A stretch of 12,302 nt of DNA from Endomicrobiia bacterium (GTDB lineage Bacteria; Elusimicrobiota; Endomicrobiia; Endomicrobiales; Endomicrobiaceae): the NCBI GenBank assembly GCA_025998475.1, contig BNVZ01000028.1, positions 1-12,302 of the forward strand, in the 5' to 3' direction. The notes below the pieces were generated by a model. It saw only the letters and a program-made list of their open reading frames with translations, was not told the DNA's origin and did no database searches. Position 1 is the first letter of the stretch. Each line of letters opens with the position of its first letter. Of this stretch, positions 6,337-12,302 are shown piece after piece. The position numbers were made by a program, and so were the translations under genes.

Positions 6337-7428
6337 CTACCCCTGTAAATCCTGATAACTTTTTATCATAGAAATAATCTTTTGGATCCACTTGTTAGGC
6401 TTGACTTTTCCTATGACCTCACCATTTTTAAATAACGTCCCCATATCTTTTCCACCAGCTATTCCAAAATCCGCATTTTTAGCTTCTCCGGGACCGTTTA
6501 CTATGCAACCCATTATGGCTATTTTTATGGGTTTGGAAAGTTTTTTTAAATTTTTCATTACGGAGGTTTTTTTTTCTACTTCCGAAACTATTTTTATTAA
6601 ATCAACATGGCATCTTGAACAAGTAGGACAAGATACTATTTCTACTCCACAACTGCGTAGTTCCATAGATTGCAAAAGAGAATAAGCCATTTTAACCTCT
6701 TCGATAGGATCTGCAGTAAGAGAAACTCTCAATGTATCGCCGATACCATCATATAACATTATTCCAAGCCCTGCTGCTGATTTTATTGTTCCGCTAAACA
6801 TTGAACCAGCTTCTGTTATACCCAGATGCAGAGAATAATTTCTTTTCGAAGCAAAAATCTTATATGCCTGCATTGTTACATCTATGTTTGAAGTTTTTAG
6901 AGAAACAACTATATCTTCAAACTTATGTTTTTCTAAAATTTTAACATGTTCCATTGCTGCATTTGCTAAAGCCTTTGCTCGCGATAAATTGTCCAAACAA
7001 TTATGCACTTCTTTCAAAGAACCAGCATTAACTCCAATTCTTATAGGAATATGAGCTTTTTTGGCTTCTTTTACCAAAATCTCGACTTTATCTTTTGAGC
7101 CAATGTTGCCCGGATTAATTCTTAATTTATCTATGCCTTGTTTTAATGCTTCAAGAGCTATTCTGTAATCAAAATGAGTATCTGCCACTAAAGGAATTTT
7201 TATATGCTTTTTTATTTTACTCACATTGTAAGCAGATTCCATATCAGGAAGAGAAACGCGTATAATTTCACAACCTGCTTCTTCAAGCTGTTTAATTTGT
7301 TTTACAGTAGCCTTCCAGTCTCTTGAATTTGTATTTGTCATAGACTGTATCGCAACAGGGGAACCTCCGCCTATTGTAACGCCACCGATATTTACTTTCT
7401 TTGTGTGTGTTCTTTTATAAAATTCCAT
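6337..7428 (-). CDS. ispG: 4-hydroxy-3-methylbut-2-enyl diphosphate synthase IspG (GcpE)
   Basis: The 363-residue protein converts MEcPP to HMBPP, the penultimate step of the MEP isoprenoid pathway, using a [4Fe-4S] cluster. The TIM-barrel half shows IQSMTNT (27-33), DTHF (83-86) and LRINPGNIG (102-110). The C-terminal reductase-like half carries the cluster ligands C267 and C270 (SCPTC) and C308 (MGCIVNGPGEAK), with E315 matching the fourth ligand in the family. Length fits the short bacterial form without the large insertion seen in plants and some bacteria. No Shine-Dalgarno is visible before ATG 7428, and no better start exists. On the minus strand, 40-60 bp upstream, is an orphan AAGGAGA and a weak TTGTTT/TACTAT pair, so an internal promoter in the 138-bp gap after rseP is possible. 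greA follows directly. Confidence 0.95.
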   Translation of the reverse strand: MEFYKRTHTKKVNIGGVTIGGGSPVAIQSMTNTNSRDWKATVKQIKQLEEAGCEIIRVSLPDMESAYNVSKIKKHIKIPLVADTHFDYRIALEALKQGIDKLRINPGNIGSKDKVEILVKEAKKAHIPIRIGVNAGSLKEVHNCLDNLSRAKALANAAMEHVKILEKHKFEDIVVSLKTSNIDVTMQAYKIFASKRNYSLHLGITEAGSMFSGTIKSAAGLGIMLYDGIGDTLRVSLTADPIEEVKMAYSLLQSMELRSCGVEIVSCPTCSRCHVDLIKIVSEVEKKTSVMKNLKKLSKPIKIAIMGCIVNGPGEAKNADFGIAGGKDMGTLFKNGEVIGKVKPNKWIQKIISMIKSYQDLQG

Positions 7429-7566
7429 ATATGTATATCAATTATTTAGTCTGTTCTGCTATAGTAAACTGTCTCCTTACAAAACAACCGGAATTTTACC
7501 CAAAAATTTAAAATATTGCAAAGCTTACGATACTTAAGTTTAATAGGTAACAAGCGCACTTTTTAA

Positions 7567-8574
7567 TTATTTTCTAAAAAGATCGTTGTATGTTGCAAAA
7601 ATAAAAATACCGCTTATAAACACTAGCCCTATCGTACTATAAACTTGAACTGCTTTAGCGCTTATGCGCTTTCTGATTATGCCTTCAATAAAAAACAATA
7701 CTATCATACCGCCGTCAACCATAGGAATAGGGAGTAGATTAAATAACCCTAAAGCAACTGATATCATTGCAAGCACTTCTAAATAATTACACATTCCGGT
7801 TTTTGTGGTACTTGCCATAGCCCGCATAACGCCTATAGGCCCCGAAATATCAGGTTTTTTAAATGAAACAATTTTATTTGCAAGATGCCTAACGTTCTCA
7901 TCAGTCACTCTTATTGGATATTTTATGGATTCAACAAATCCTGATTTTACTCTTACCGTTGAGGGTCCTATTCCTATAACCCCAAAACCTGTTACAGGAT
8001 TTTTTGCAACAATCATATTCAAATCAAAAGAATGCGTTCCTCTTTCCACTATAAAAACTGTCTGTTTACCGGTCTTATCTTTTAAATTTGAAGTTAACTC
8101 ACTCCATGTGTCTACTGCAATACCATCTATAGATTTTATTTTATCTCCTGGCATAATGCCAGCTTGAGCGGCAGGAGAATTTTCTACAACAGATCCTACC
8201 AAAGAGCTTTTAAAACCCCATATACTAAAAACAAAAGCTAAGATAAAAGCAGCAAGAATATAATTTGAAAGCGGACCCGCCAAAGCTATCCATGCTTTTT
8301 TATGCCACTTTAACGATAAATATTCTCCGTCCGCGCCGGTAGCTTTATCTGGATCGTCCCCTGCCATCGAAACAAATCCACCAAACGGAATTACTTTTAT
8401 ACAGTATTTTGTACCCTTGCAAGTATGTTTTATAAGATCCGGTCCGAAACCAAAAGCAAAAGTTAGTATTCTAACTTTACACATTTTTGCAACAAGAAAA
8501 TGCCCTAATTCGTGTATAAAAATTAAAAAACCAAATCCAAACGCAACACCAAGTATCTGAATAAGTATAGTCAT
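7567..8574 (-). CDS. rseP: RseP/RasP-type site-2 intramembrane metalloprotease
   Basis: This 335-residue M50-family zinc protease cleaves transmembrane segments of anti-sigma factors or leftover signal peptides within the inner membrane. The first helix carries the zinc-binding HELGH (21-25) with catalytic E22. The PFGGFVSMAGDDP segment (63-75) follows, then an LAGPLSNYI helix (98-106), one PDZ domain (about 123-195, with SPAAQAGIMPGD), and the C-terminal NLLPIPMVDGG (279-289), where D287 is the third zinc ligand. A V replaces the usual L in LDGG. It has one PDZ domain where E. coli RseP has two, as in many non-proteobacterial homologues. The ATG at 8574 directly abuts the dxr stop with no intervening base, and AAGGAAAT for it lies in the end of dxr. 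Coupling with dxr is common in bacteria. Confidence 0.95.
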   Translation of the reverse strand: MTILIQILGVAFGFGFLIFIHELGHFLVAKMCKVRILTFAFGFGPDLIKHTCKGTKYCIKVIPFGGFVSMAGDDPDKATGADGEYLSLKWHKKAWIALAGPLSNYILAAFILAFVFSIWGFKSSLVGSVVENSPAAQAGIMPGDKIKSIDGIAVDTWSELTSNLKDKTGKQTVFIVERGTHSFDLNMIVAKNPVTGFGVIGIGPSTVRVKSGFVESIKYPIRVTDENVRHLANKIVSFKKPDISGPIGVMRAMASTTKTGMCNYLEVLAMISVALGLFNLLPIPMVDGGMIVLFFIEGIIRKRISAKAVQVYSTIGLVFISGIFIFATYNDLFRK

Positions 8575-9735
8575 TTATATTTCCTTTTCAATTATTTTTT
8601 CCGCATACTGCCTTGCCCACAAATTAGCCTCAAAGAGAGCATCCAACGATATATTTTTTGAAATTTTATGCGACTTAATTGTTTTTTCAACAATTTTAGC
8701 AATATCGGTAAATTTTATTTTTTTATTTAAAAAAGCGGCAACAGCCACCTCATCTGCAACGCTCATCACGGCAGGTACAGTGTATCCTTTTTTTGCCGAA
8801 TAATACGCAAGATTTAAACATGGAAATTTATTAAAGTCAGGTTTATAAAACTCTAATTTTCCTACTTCAAAAAGATTTAACGGTTTAATATTAGATGGTA
8901 ACCTTTCAGGGTAAGTTAATGCGTACTGTATGGGAAGATGCATATCATGACTTGAAAGCTGCGCTATAACTGAACCGTCGATATACTCTATCATTGAGTG
9001 CACTATAGACTGAGGATGTATAACAATCTCAACTTTCTCGATGGATATGCCGAAAAGAACTGAAGCTTCAATAGCTTCAAGCCCCTTATTCATAAGCGTA
9101 GCGCTGTCTATTGTTATTTTTTTACCCATTTTCCATGTAGGATGATCCAAAGCCTGCTCAATGGTTATTTTAGAAAAATCTTTGTCGTATCTGTAAAAAG
9201 GTCCGCCCGAAGCCGTGAGCAATATCCTCTTTATTTGTGATTTTTTTTCTCCGTCACAACATTGAAATATGGCTGAATGTTCACTATCAACCGGAAGAAT
9301 AGAGACGCCGTTTTCAGTAGCCAGATCCATTATATACTTTCCTGCCATAACAAGAGATTCTTTATTTGCAATAGCTACGTCTTTTTTTGCTTTTACCGCT
9401 GCAACTACAGATTGCAATCCAGCAGATCCTACAATTGACGCAAACATCATATCAGTGCTTGGCATTACGGCAAGTTTTTCAAGCCCTTTGGGACCGTTGT
9501 AAACAGCAATCTTTATATTATTTGTTTTGCTCCATTTTTTTAAGTTTTTAGCGTCCGAAGCGCTATTAACCGATACCGCTTTAGGTTTAAATTTTTTGAT
9601 TTGAGATTTTAAAAGTTTTACATTGGAGCCGACAGCAAGACCCTCAACACAAACATATCCTTTAATTTTAGAAACTATATCAAGGATTTGCGTGCCTATC
9701 GAACCTGATGAACCTAAAATTGTTATTTTTTTCAT
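8575..9735 (-). CDS. dxr: 1-deoxy-D-xylulose 5-phosphate reductoisomerase (Dxr/IspC)
   Basis: Dxr makes MEP from DXP with NADPH, the committed step of the MEP isoprenoid pathway in the cytoplasm. With the start at 9735 the protein is 386 residues, normal for the family. The NADPH-binding loop is GSSGSIG (8-14). NKESLVMAG (124-132), the metal ligands D150 and E152 in PVDSEHSAI, ASGGPF (175-180), DHPTWKMG (197-204) and DSATLMNKGLE (210-220, with E220) are all present. An open frame continues upstream to 9972, but those codons lie in the promoter region and the R1 repeat and match nothing in Dxr, so they are excluded. The Shine-Dalgarno before 9735 (AGAAGA) is modest. The gene heads dxr-rseP, probably extending to ispG-greA. 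Confidence 0.95.
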   Translation of the reverse strand: MKKITILGSSGSIGTQILDIVSKIKGYVCVEGLAVGSNVKLLKSQIKKFKPKAVSVNSASDAKNLKKWSKTNNIKIAVYNGPKGLEKLAVMPSTDMMFASIVGSAGLQSVVAAVKAKKDVAIANKESLVMAGKYIMDLATENGVSILPVDSEHSAIFQCCDGEKKSQIKRILLTASGGPFYRYDKDFSKITIEQALDHPTWKMGKKITIDSATLMNKGLEAIEASVLFGISIEKVEIVIHPQSIVHSMIEYIDGSVIAQLSSHDMHLPIQYALTYPERLPSNIKPLNLFEVGKLEFYKPDFNKFPCLNLAYYSAKKGYTVPAVMSVADEVAVAAFLNKKIKFTDIAKIVEKTIKSHKISKNISLDALFEANLWARQYAEKIIEKEI

Positions 9736-9790
9736 GCTTTCTTCTTTAGTTTTAATTTGAACCATTAAACCTGCGAATTTGCGACATACA

Positions 9791-9830
9791 CTTATACCAA
9801 ATTGTATGTGTCTTTTCAACTTGTTGTAAA
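9791..9830 (-). promoter_or_regulatory. dxr promoter, overlapping the R1 end
   Basis: Two overlapping sigma-70-like readings exist on the minus strand. TTGAAA (9814-9819) is 17 bp from TATAAG (9791-9796), and TTTACA (9825-9830) is 18 bp from TACAAT (9801-9806). The second pair is the one conserved in the related block at 12050-12077. Transcription would start about 50-60 bp before dxr. The -35 elements lie in the terminal repeat of R1 and the -10 elements lie outside it. Confidence 0.62.
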
Positions 9831-10007
9831 ATCTAAAAACACACATTGGACTGTTTTTGTCGTTTAGAATCGAAATTTGTAGCAAAGATATGGCAAAACC
9901 ACAAAAAAACGATTTTATATATAAAAATATGCCGTTTATTAAAAGCCCATCCCGTTTGTCTTTGTTTGACAAAAGTCCAATATGTTACGAGATTCTACAA
10001 GAAATTG
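9817..10007. repeat. R1 element, copy 2 (MITE-like, about 45-bp inverted ends)
   Basis: About 191 bp with imperfect terminal inverted repeats. The left end (9817-9861) reads CAACTTGTTGTAAAATCT, then ACACATTGGACTGTTTTTGTC. The right end (9968-10007), reversed, reads CAATTTCTTGTAGAATCT, then ACATATTGGACTTTTGTC. The middle is AT-rich and non-coding. It matches copy 1 (413-602) along its whole length, with a 9-base gap near 9950. No clear target-site duplication is visible. It sits exactly between the divergent dxr and tRNA-Met genes and contributes a -35 hexamer to each. Mobile origin is inferred from the inverted ends and the second copy; a duplicated divergent regulatory region is the alternative. 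Confidence 0.78.
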
Positions 10008-10033
10008 ACTTCTGTAGGCAAAAGATATAGTAT
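10005..10033 (+). promoter_or_regulatory. tRNA-Met promoter, -35 in the R1 end
   Basis: TTGACT (10005-10010) and TAGTAT (10028-10033) are 17 bp apart, with the expected start about 18 bp before the tRNA. The -35 straddles the last bases of the R1 right terminal repeat. An alternative -10, TATAGT, would give a short 15-bp spacer. Confidence 0.65.
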
Positions 10034-10057
10034 GAGTAGTGCGTGTTTAAAAATATC

Positions 10058-10129
10058 GGCGGCGTAGCTCAGGGGTAGAGCAGAGGATTCATAAGCCTTT
10101 GGTCGTAGGTTCAATTCCTACCGCCGCTA
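10058..10129 (+). tRNA. tRNA-Met (CAU), elongator type
   Basis: This 72-nt cloverleaf has acceptor GGCGGCG/CGCCGCT (closing G-U at 1-72), D-arm GCTC/GAGC, anticodon loop TTCATAA with CAU at 10090-10092, T-arm GTAGG-TTCAATT-CCTAC, and discriminator A. CCA is not encoded. The GGCGGYG...CCGCCGCTA frame resembles elongator methionine tRNAs rather than initiator (no run of three G-C pairs in the anticodon stem). A tRNA-Ile2 read after lysidine modification also has CAU and cannot be fully excluded. The anticodon stem GAGGA/GCCTT has an A-G mismatch at its loop-proximal pair and a G-U at the other end. It lies between R1 and an R2 hairpin, with its own promoter. Confidence 0.93.
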
Positions 10130-10149
10130 TCGTAGTCAACTAAACTTGT

Positions 10150-10212
10150 ATTATGGTCTTTCTAAAAACTCTTATCAAGCAAAGCCGCTGCTAATACGCT
10201 TTTGTTTTTTTT
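10150..10212 (+). terminator. R2 repeat copy A, likely tRNA terminator
   Basis: TGGTCTTTCTAAAAAC, AGCAAAGCCGCTGCTAATAC, then GCTTTTG and eight T (10205-10212). CAAAGC (10180-10185) pairs with GCTTTTG (10198-10204), giving a hairpin with one bulge followed by a T run. This suits a Rho-independent terminator about 50-80 bp after the tRNA. It is also the best-preserved member of the R2 family. Confidence 0.55.
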
Positions 10213-10266
10213 GAGTATTTGTGTTTATTTATGTTGTTCTTAAAATTCTTAATTTTTTGCCGCTTG

Positions 10267-10320
10267 GTAGACTTAAAAAGATAAGGAATGATAATTGTAA
10301 ACTTAAAAATATAAGAAAAT
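10267..10320. repeat. 30-bp-period direct repeat upstream of aroB
   Basis: GTAGACTTAAAAAGATAAGG (10267) and GTAAACTTAAAAATATAAGA (10297) are about 20 of 23 identical and start exactly 30 bp apart, ending about 40 bp before the aroB start. Three helical turns of spacing would suit paired protein sites, but the region is AT-rich. The remainder of 10213-10362 shows no convincing promoter. Confidence 0.4.
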
Positions 10321-10362
10321 CAGTAATATTCCCGAAAAATTTGGAAAATGTACCATAAAATC

Positions 10363-11454
10363 ATGAAAAAATTAATAACTGTAAATTTAAAAGCAAATAA
10401 GTATGTCATTGTAATTTCTCAACACGAAAATGAGTTTTTGACAGCTTTTAAAAAGGTAGTAAAAACAAATACGTTTTTTGTTATTACAGATAAAAATGTA
10501 GAAAAGTTGCATTTGAAGTATCTTACAGATTTATTAAAAAAGCAAAAAGGTTTTAATGTTAAAACGGCAGTTATAAGTGCCGGAGAGTCAGGAAAAAGTA
10601 TAAAAAATCTTTCTTCATTGTACAATAAGGCTCTTGAAGGCGGAATAGACAGAAAAAGTTGTGTTATAGCTTTAGGTGGTGGAGTTGTCGGAGATATTGC
10701 AGGATTTTTTGCAGCGACATATATGCGTGGTATAGATTTTGTACAAATACCTACGACAATACTTGCAATGACAGATTCTTCTGTTGGTGGCAAAACTGCG
10801 ATAAATACAAACAGTGGTAAAAATATTGCCGGTGCGTTTTATCAACCTAAACTTGTATGGATTAATTCTTGTTTTTTAAGCACGCTACCAGTAAGACATA
10901 TAAGAAATGGTCTTTCCGAAGTTATAAAGTATGCTTTTATTTTTGACAAAGAATTCTATGCGTACTTATTGGATATGTTTAAAAAAGACGTTATATCATC
11001 AGACAATTTTAATTATATTATATATCAAAGCTGTTCATACAAAGCTAAAGTTGTCGAAAAAGATGAAAAAGAAATAACTGGGTTAAGAGCCATTTTAAAT
11101 TTTGGACACACTTTCGCTCATGCGCTTGAAACAGCTACAAACTATAGGAAATTTTTACACGGAGAAGCTGTCGCAATAGGAATGCTTTTTGCGGCAGATC
11201 TTTCTTTGGAGCTCAAGGTGTGTAAGCCTGACACTTGCAAAGAGGTAGAAGATATTCTGCTTGAAGCAGGCTTTAATTTAAACGTAGCCGTTAATACAGC
11301 ACAATTTTTATCGCTTATGAAAAAAGATAAAAAATCTGTTAACGGAAATATTAAATTTGTCCTCATAAAAGATATAGGAAAAACAATAAACAGTTATGTA
11401 GAAGACGGTGTAGTTTTAAATGTTTTAAAAAAATTTACAGGGGAAAATAAATGA
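10363..11454 (+). CDS. aroB: 3-dehydroquinate synthase
   Basis: This 363-residue enzyme converts DAHP to 3-dehydroquinate, the second step of the shikimate pathway, with NAD+ and Zn2+. The NAD-binding GGGVVGDIAGF (105-115), IPTT (129-132), DSSVGGKTAIN (138-148), GKNIAGAFYQP (152-162) and the zinc ligands E186 (SEVIKY), H249 (FGHTFAHALE) and H266 (LHGEAVAIGM) are all visible. Length is typical. Start choice is uncertain. ATG 10363 matches where the family begins (MKKLITVNL), while ATG 10348 would add five residues. Neither has a good ribosome site: GGAAA touches 10348 too closely and sits 16 bp from 10363. The stop overlaps the aroQ start by 4 bp, so the two successive enzymes are translationally coupled. 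Confidence 0.95.
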   Translation: MKKLITVNLKANKYVIVISQHENEFLTAFKKVVKTNTFFVITDKNVEKLHLKYLTDLLKKQKGFNVKTAVISAGESGKSIKNLSSLYNKALEGGIDRKSCVIALGGGVVGDIAGFFAATYMRGIDFVQIPTTILAMTDSSVGGKTAINTNSGKNIAGAFYQPKLVWINSCFLSTLPVRHIRNGLSEVIKYAFIFDKEFYAYLLDMFKKDVISSDNFNYIIYQSCSYKAKVVEKDEKEITGLRAILNFGHTFAHALETATNYRKFLHGEAVAIGMLFAADLSLELKVCKPDTCKEVEDILLEAGFNLNVAVNTAQFLSLMKKDKKSVNGNIKFVLIKDIGKTINSYVEDGVVLNVLKKFTGENK

Positions 11455-11882
11455 AGAAAGTACTTATTGTAAATGGTCCTAATATAAATATGCTTGGCAT
11501 AAGAGAACCAGAAATTTACGGAAATATCACTCTTAAAGGGATTGAAAATGAATTAAGCTCTTTTGCAAAAGATCTGAAGGTTGAGATTGATTTTTTTCAA
11601 TCAAATCATGAGGGCGCTATCGTAGACAAAATTCAAAACAGTTTAAATGGCATCGCGGGAATAATTATTAACCCTGCGGCTTTCACTCATACATCTGTGG
11701 CTATAAGAGACGCTTTTGTTGCAGTTTCCGTACCGATCATAGAAGTTCATATTTCAAATATATACGCAAGAGAAGAATTTAGGCACAAATCTTACATTGC
11801 AGCAATCGCTGTGGGGCAAATAACAGGATTAGGTATTGACGGGTATCTTTTTGCTTTGAAAAAGATTGTATCGTTAATATAA
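11451..11882 (+). CDS. aroQ: type II 3-dehydroquinate dehydratase
   Basis: This 143-residue protein is a dodecamer-forming type II dehydroquinase, unrelated to the AroD type I enzyme. It dehydrates 3-dehydroquinate to 3-dehydroshikimate, the step after AroB. The active-site elements are NGPNINMLGIREPEIYG (8-24, with R18 and catalytic Y23), QSNHEG (50-55), NPAAFTHTSVAIRDA (74-88, with N74), the catalytic H100 in EVHISN, and R111 in AREEFRHKSY. ATG 11451 overlaps the aroB stop as ATGA, and AGGGGAA lies in the end of aroB. A strong-looking plus-strand promoter and an R2 hairpin follow, so the aroBQ transcript probably ends there. Confidence 0.96.
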   Translation: MKKVLIVNGPNINMLGIREPEIYGNITLKGIENELSSFAKDLKVEIDFFQSNHEGAIVDKIQNSLNGIAGIIINPAAFTHTSVAIRDAFVAVSVPIIEVHISNIYAREEFRHKSYIAAIAVGQITGLGIDGYLFALKKIVSLI

Positions 11883-11959
11883 ACAACGTAGATTGTCAAG
11901 GTGCTTTTGTATGTTTTGATAACGATAAGCCGTTTATAAATCTGCTGTTTTGAGTAAGT

Positions 11960-11988
11960 TTGACAATGGTGTGCTGTTTTTGTAAAAT
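11960..11988 (+). promoter_or_regulatory. strong sigma-70-like promoter after aroQ
   Basis: A perfect TTGACA (11960-11965) lies 17 bp from TAAAAT (11983-11988). Initiation would fall near 11995, at the very base of the R2 hairpin, about 140 bp before the secreted-protein gene. Confidence 0.58.
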
Positions 11989-11992
11989 TAAA

Positions 11993-12029
11993 AAAAAGCA
12001 AAGTCGCTGTTAGCATGTCTTTGTTTTTA
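11993..12029. terminator. R2 repeat copy D, terminator or attenuator hairpin
   Basis: AAAAGCAAAG (11994-12003) pairs with CTTTGTTTTT (12019-12028) as a 10-bp stem with one G-U pair over a 15-base loop. It has T-rich flanks in both directions, so it may terminate on either strand. The core AAGTCGCTGTTAGCATGTCT differs from the 10182 copy by transitions only. It can end aroBQ transcription, but it also lies at the start of any transcript from the 11960 promoter. Confidence 0.55.
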
Positions 12030-12049
12030 TAAAAGTAATATGCTGTAAT

Positions 12050-12081
12050 ATTTTACAACAAGTTGAAAAGACGCATATAAA
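12050..12081 (+). promoter_or_regulatory. R1-end promoter block upstream of the secreted-protein gene
   Basis: Positions 12050-12077 match the reverse complement of 9805-9832 at 27 of 28 bases. TTTACA (12052-12057) is 18 bp from TATAAA (12076-12081), a good promoter. The homologous dxr block gives TTTACA-18-TACAAT. The rest of R1 is not present here. Distance from the block to the ATG is 59 bp here and 69 bp at dxr, in the same orientation. Confidence 0.65.
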
Positions 12082-12136
12082 ATACATGTTACAGATTTGC
12101 AAGTTTAAAAATTTAAGTTAAAAAGGACAAGAAACC

Positions 12137-12302
12137 ATGAAAAAAGCAAAAACCAGAAGAAGCAGACCGTGCATAAAAAATGTATTAGCAATAATAGTAA
12201 TGTTTGCTTGCACTAGCATTTGTTTTGGGGATCCGGACCCAATAATACTTGACGCTTCTTCTAATGTTGATATTACTCATGGAAAGGCTGTTGCTGGTAA
12301 TT
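12137..12302 (+). CDS. secreted or surface protein, N-terminal part
   Basis: The first 55 residues of an open frame cut by the window end. ATG 12137 follows AAGGA at 9-bp spacing. Residues 1-31 look like a Sec signal peptide: a long basic start (KKAKTRRSR, then a lysine at 14), a hydrophobic core (about 16-30, VLAIIVMFACTSICF), and a likely signal-peptidase-I cut after G31. The mature start is DPDPIILDASSNVDITHGKAV, polar and strand-like, as seen at the start of some autotransporter or beta-helix surface proteins. That family assignment is a guess from 24 residues. C25 in FACTS is not in a good lipobox. It has its own promoter region with two candidate promoters and a hairpin between them. 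Confidence 0.7.
   Translation, partial: MKKAKTRRSRPCIKNVLAIIVMFACTSICFGDPDPIILDASSNVDITHGKAVAGN

Noticed and set aside
9736..9972. In-frame upstream extension of dxr giving a 465-residue protein
   Set aside because: The extra residues match nothing in Dxr, cover the promoter and the R1 repeat, and the start at 9735 gives the normal family length and an N-terminal GSSGSIG.
11892..11967. ATTGTCAA and TTGACAAT as an operator pair
   Set aside because: Only 8 bases per arm, 60 bp apart, in AT-rich DNA; likely chance, and the right arm is explained by the -35 box.
1..12302. CRISPR array, toxin-antitoxin pair or phage genes
   Set aside because: No regularly spaced repeats with unique spacers and no recognisable toxin, antitoxin or phage protein in any frame.

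Overview
The window looks like a piece of a small, AT-rich, decaying chromosome of a host-restricted bacterium. It has intact single-copy housekeeping genes, long junk-like intergenic stretches, a broken rodA, an IS3 remnant and degenerate dispersed repeats. A UhpC-type sugar-phosphate importer, a complete-looking MEP and shikimate gene content and this decay are consistent with an Elusimicrobia endosymbiont such as Endomicrobium (termite-gut flagellate symbiont). That assignment is inference from gene content and style, not a database match.

Layout. 1-1120 is a graveyard: a C-terminal fragment of rodA on the minus strand with an in-frame stop, one copy of a 190-bp inverted-repeat element (R1), an IS3-type OrfA remnant, and a GC-rich double hairpin. 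1121-2443 (-) is an OPA-family sugar-phosphate transporter. 2806-3561 (-) is exodeoxyribonuclease III. 3856-5587 (-) is a tight cluster: Nudix hydrolase, Bax-inhibitor-1/YccA membrane protein, EngB GTPase. 5588-5868 holds decayed palindromic repeats. 6333-5869 and 7428-6337 (-) are greA and ispG, 3 bp apart. 8574-7567 and 9735-8575 (-) are rseP and dxr, abutting. 9817-10007 is R1 copy 2, which separates the dxr side from a tRNA-Met(CAU) gene. 10363-11882 (+) is aroB-aroQ, overlapping by 4 bp. 12137 onward (+) is the start of a secreted protein cut by the window edge.

How the genes fit together. dxr and ispG supply two steps of non-mevalonate isoprenoid synthesis. aroB and aroQ supply two consecutive steps of the shikimate pathway. 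The transporter would bring in phosphorylated sugar, feeding both. EngB, GreA, RseP, ExoIII and Nudix are maintenance functions.

The most interesting signals are non-coding. R1 is a MITE-like element with about 40-bp terminal inverted repeats. Its two ends contain -35 hexamers that point outward, one into the dxr operon and one into the tRNA gene. A 28-bp block from its dxr-side end occurs again, in the same orientation relative to the downstream gene, just ahead of the secreted-protein gene. A second family (R2, four copies) differs between copies almost only by transitions, and two copies form terminator-like hairpins.
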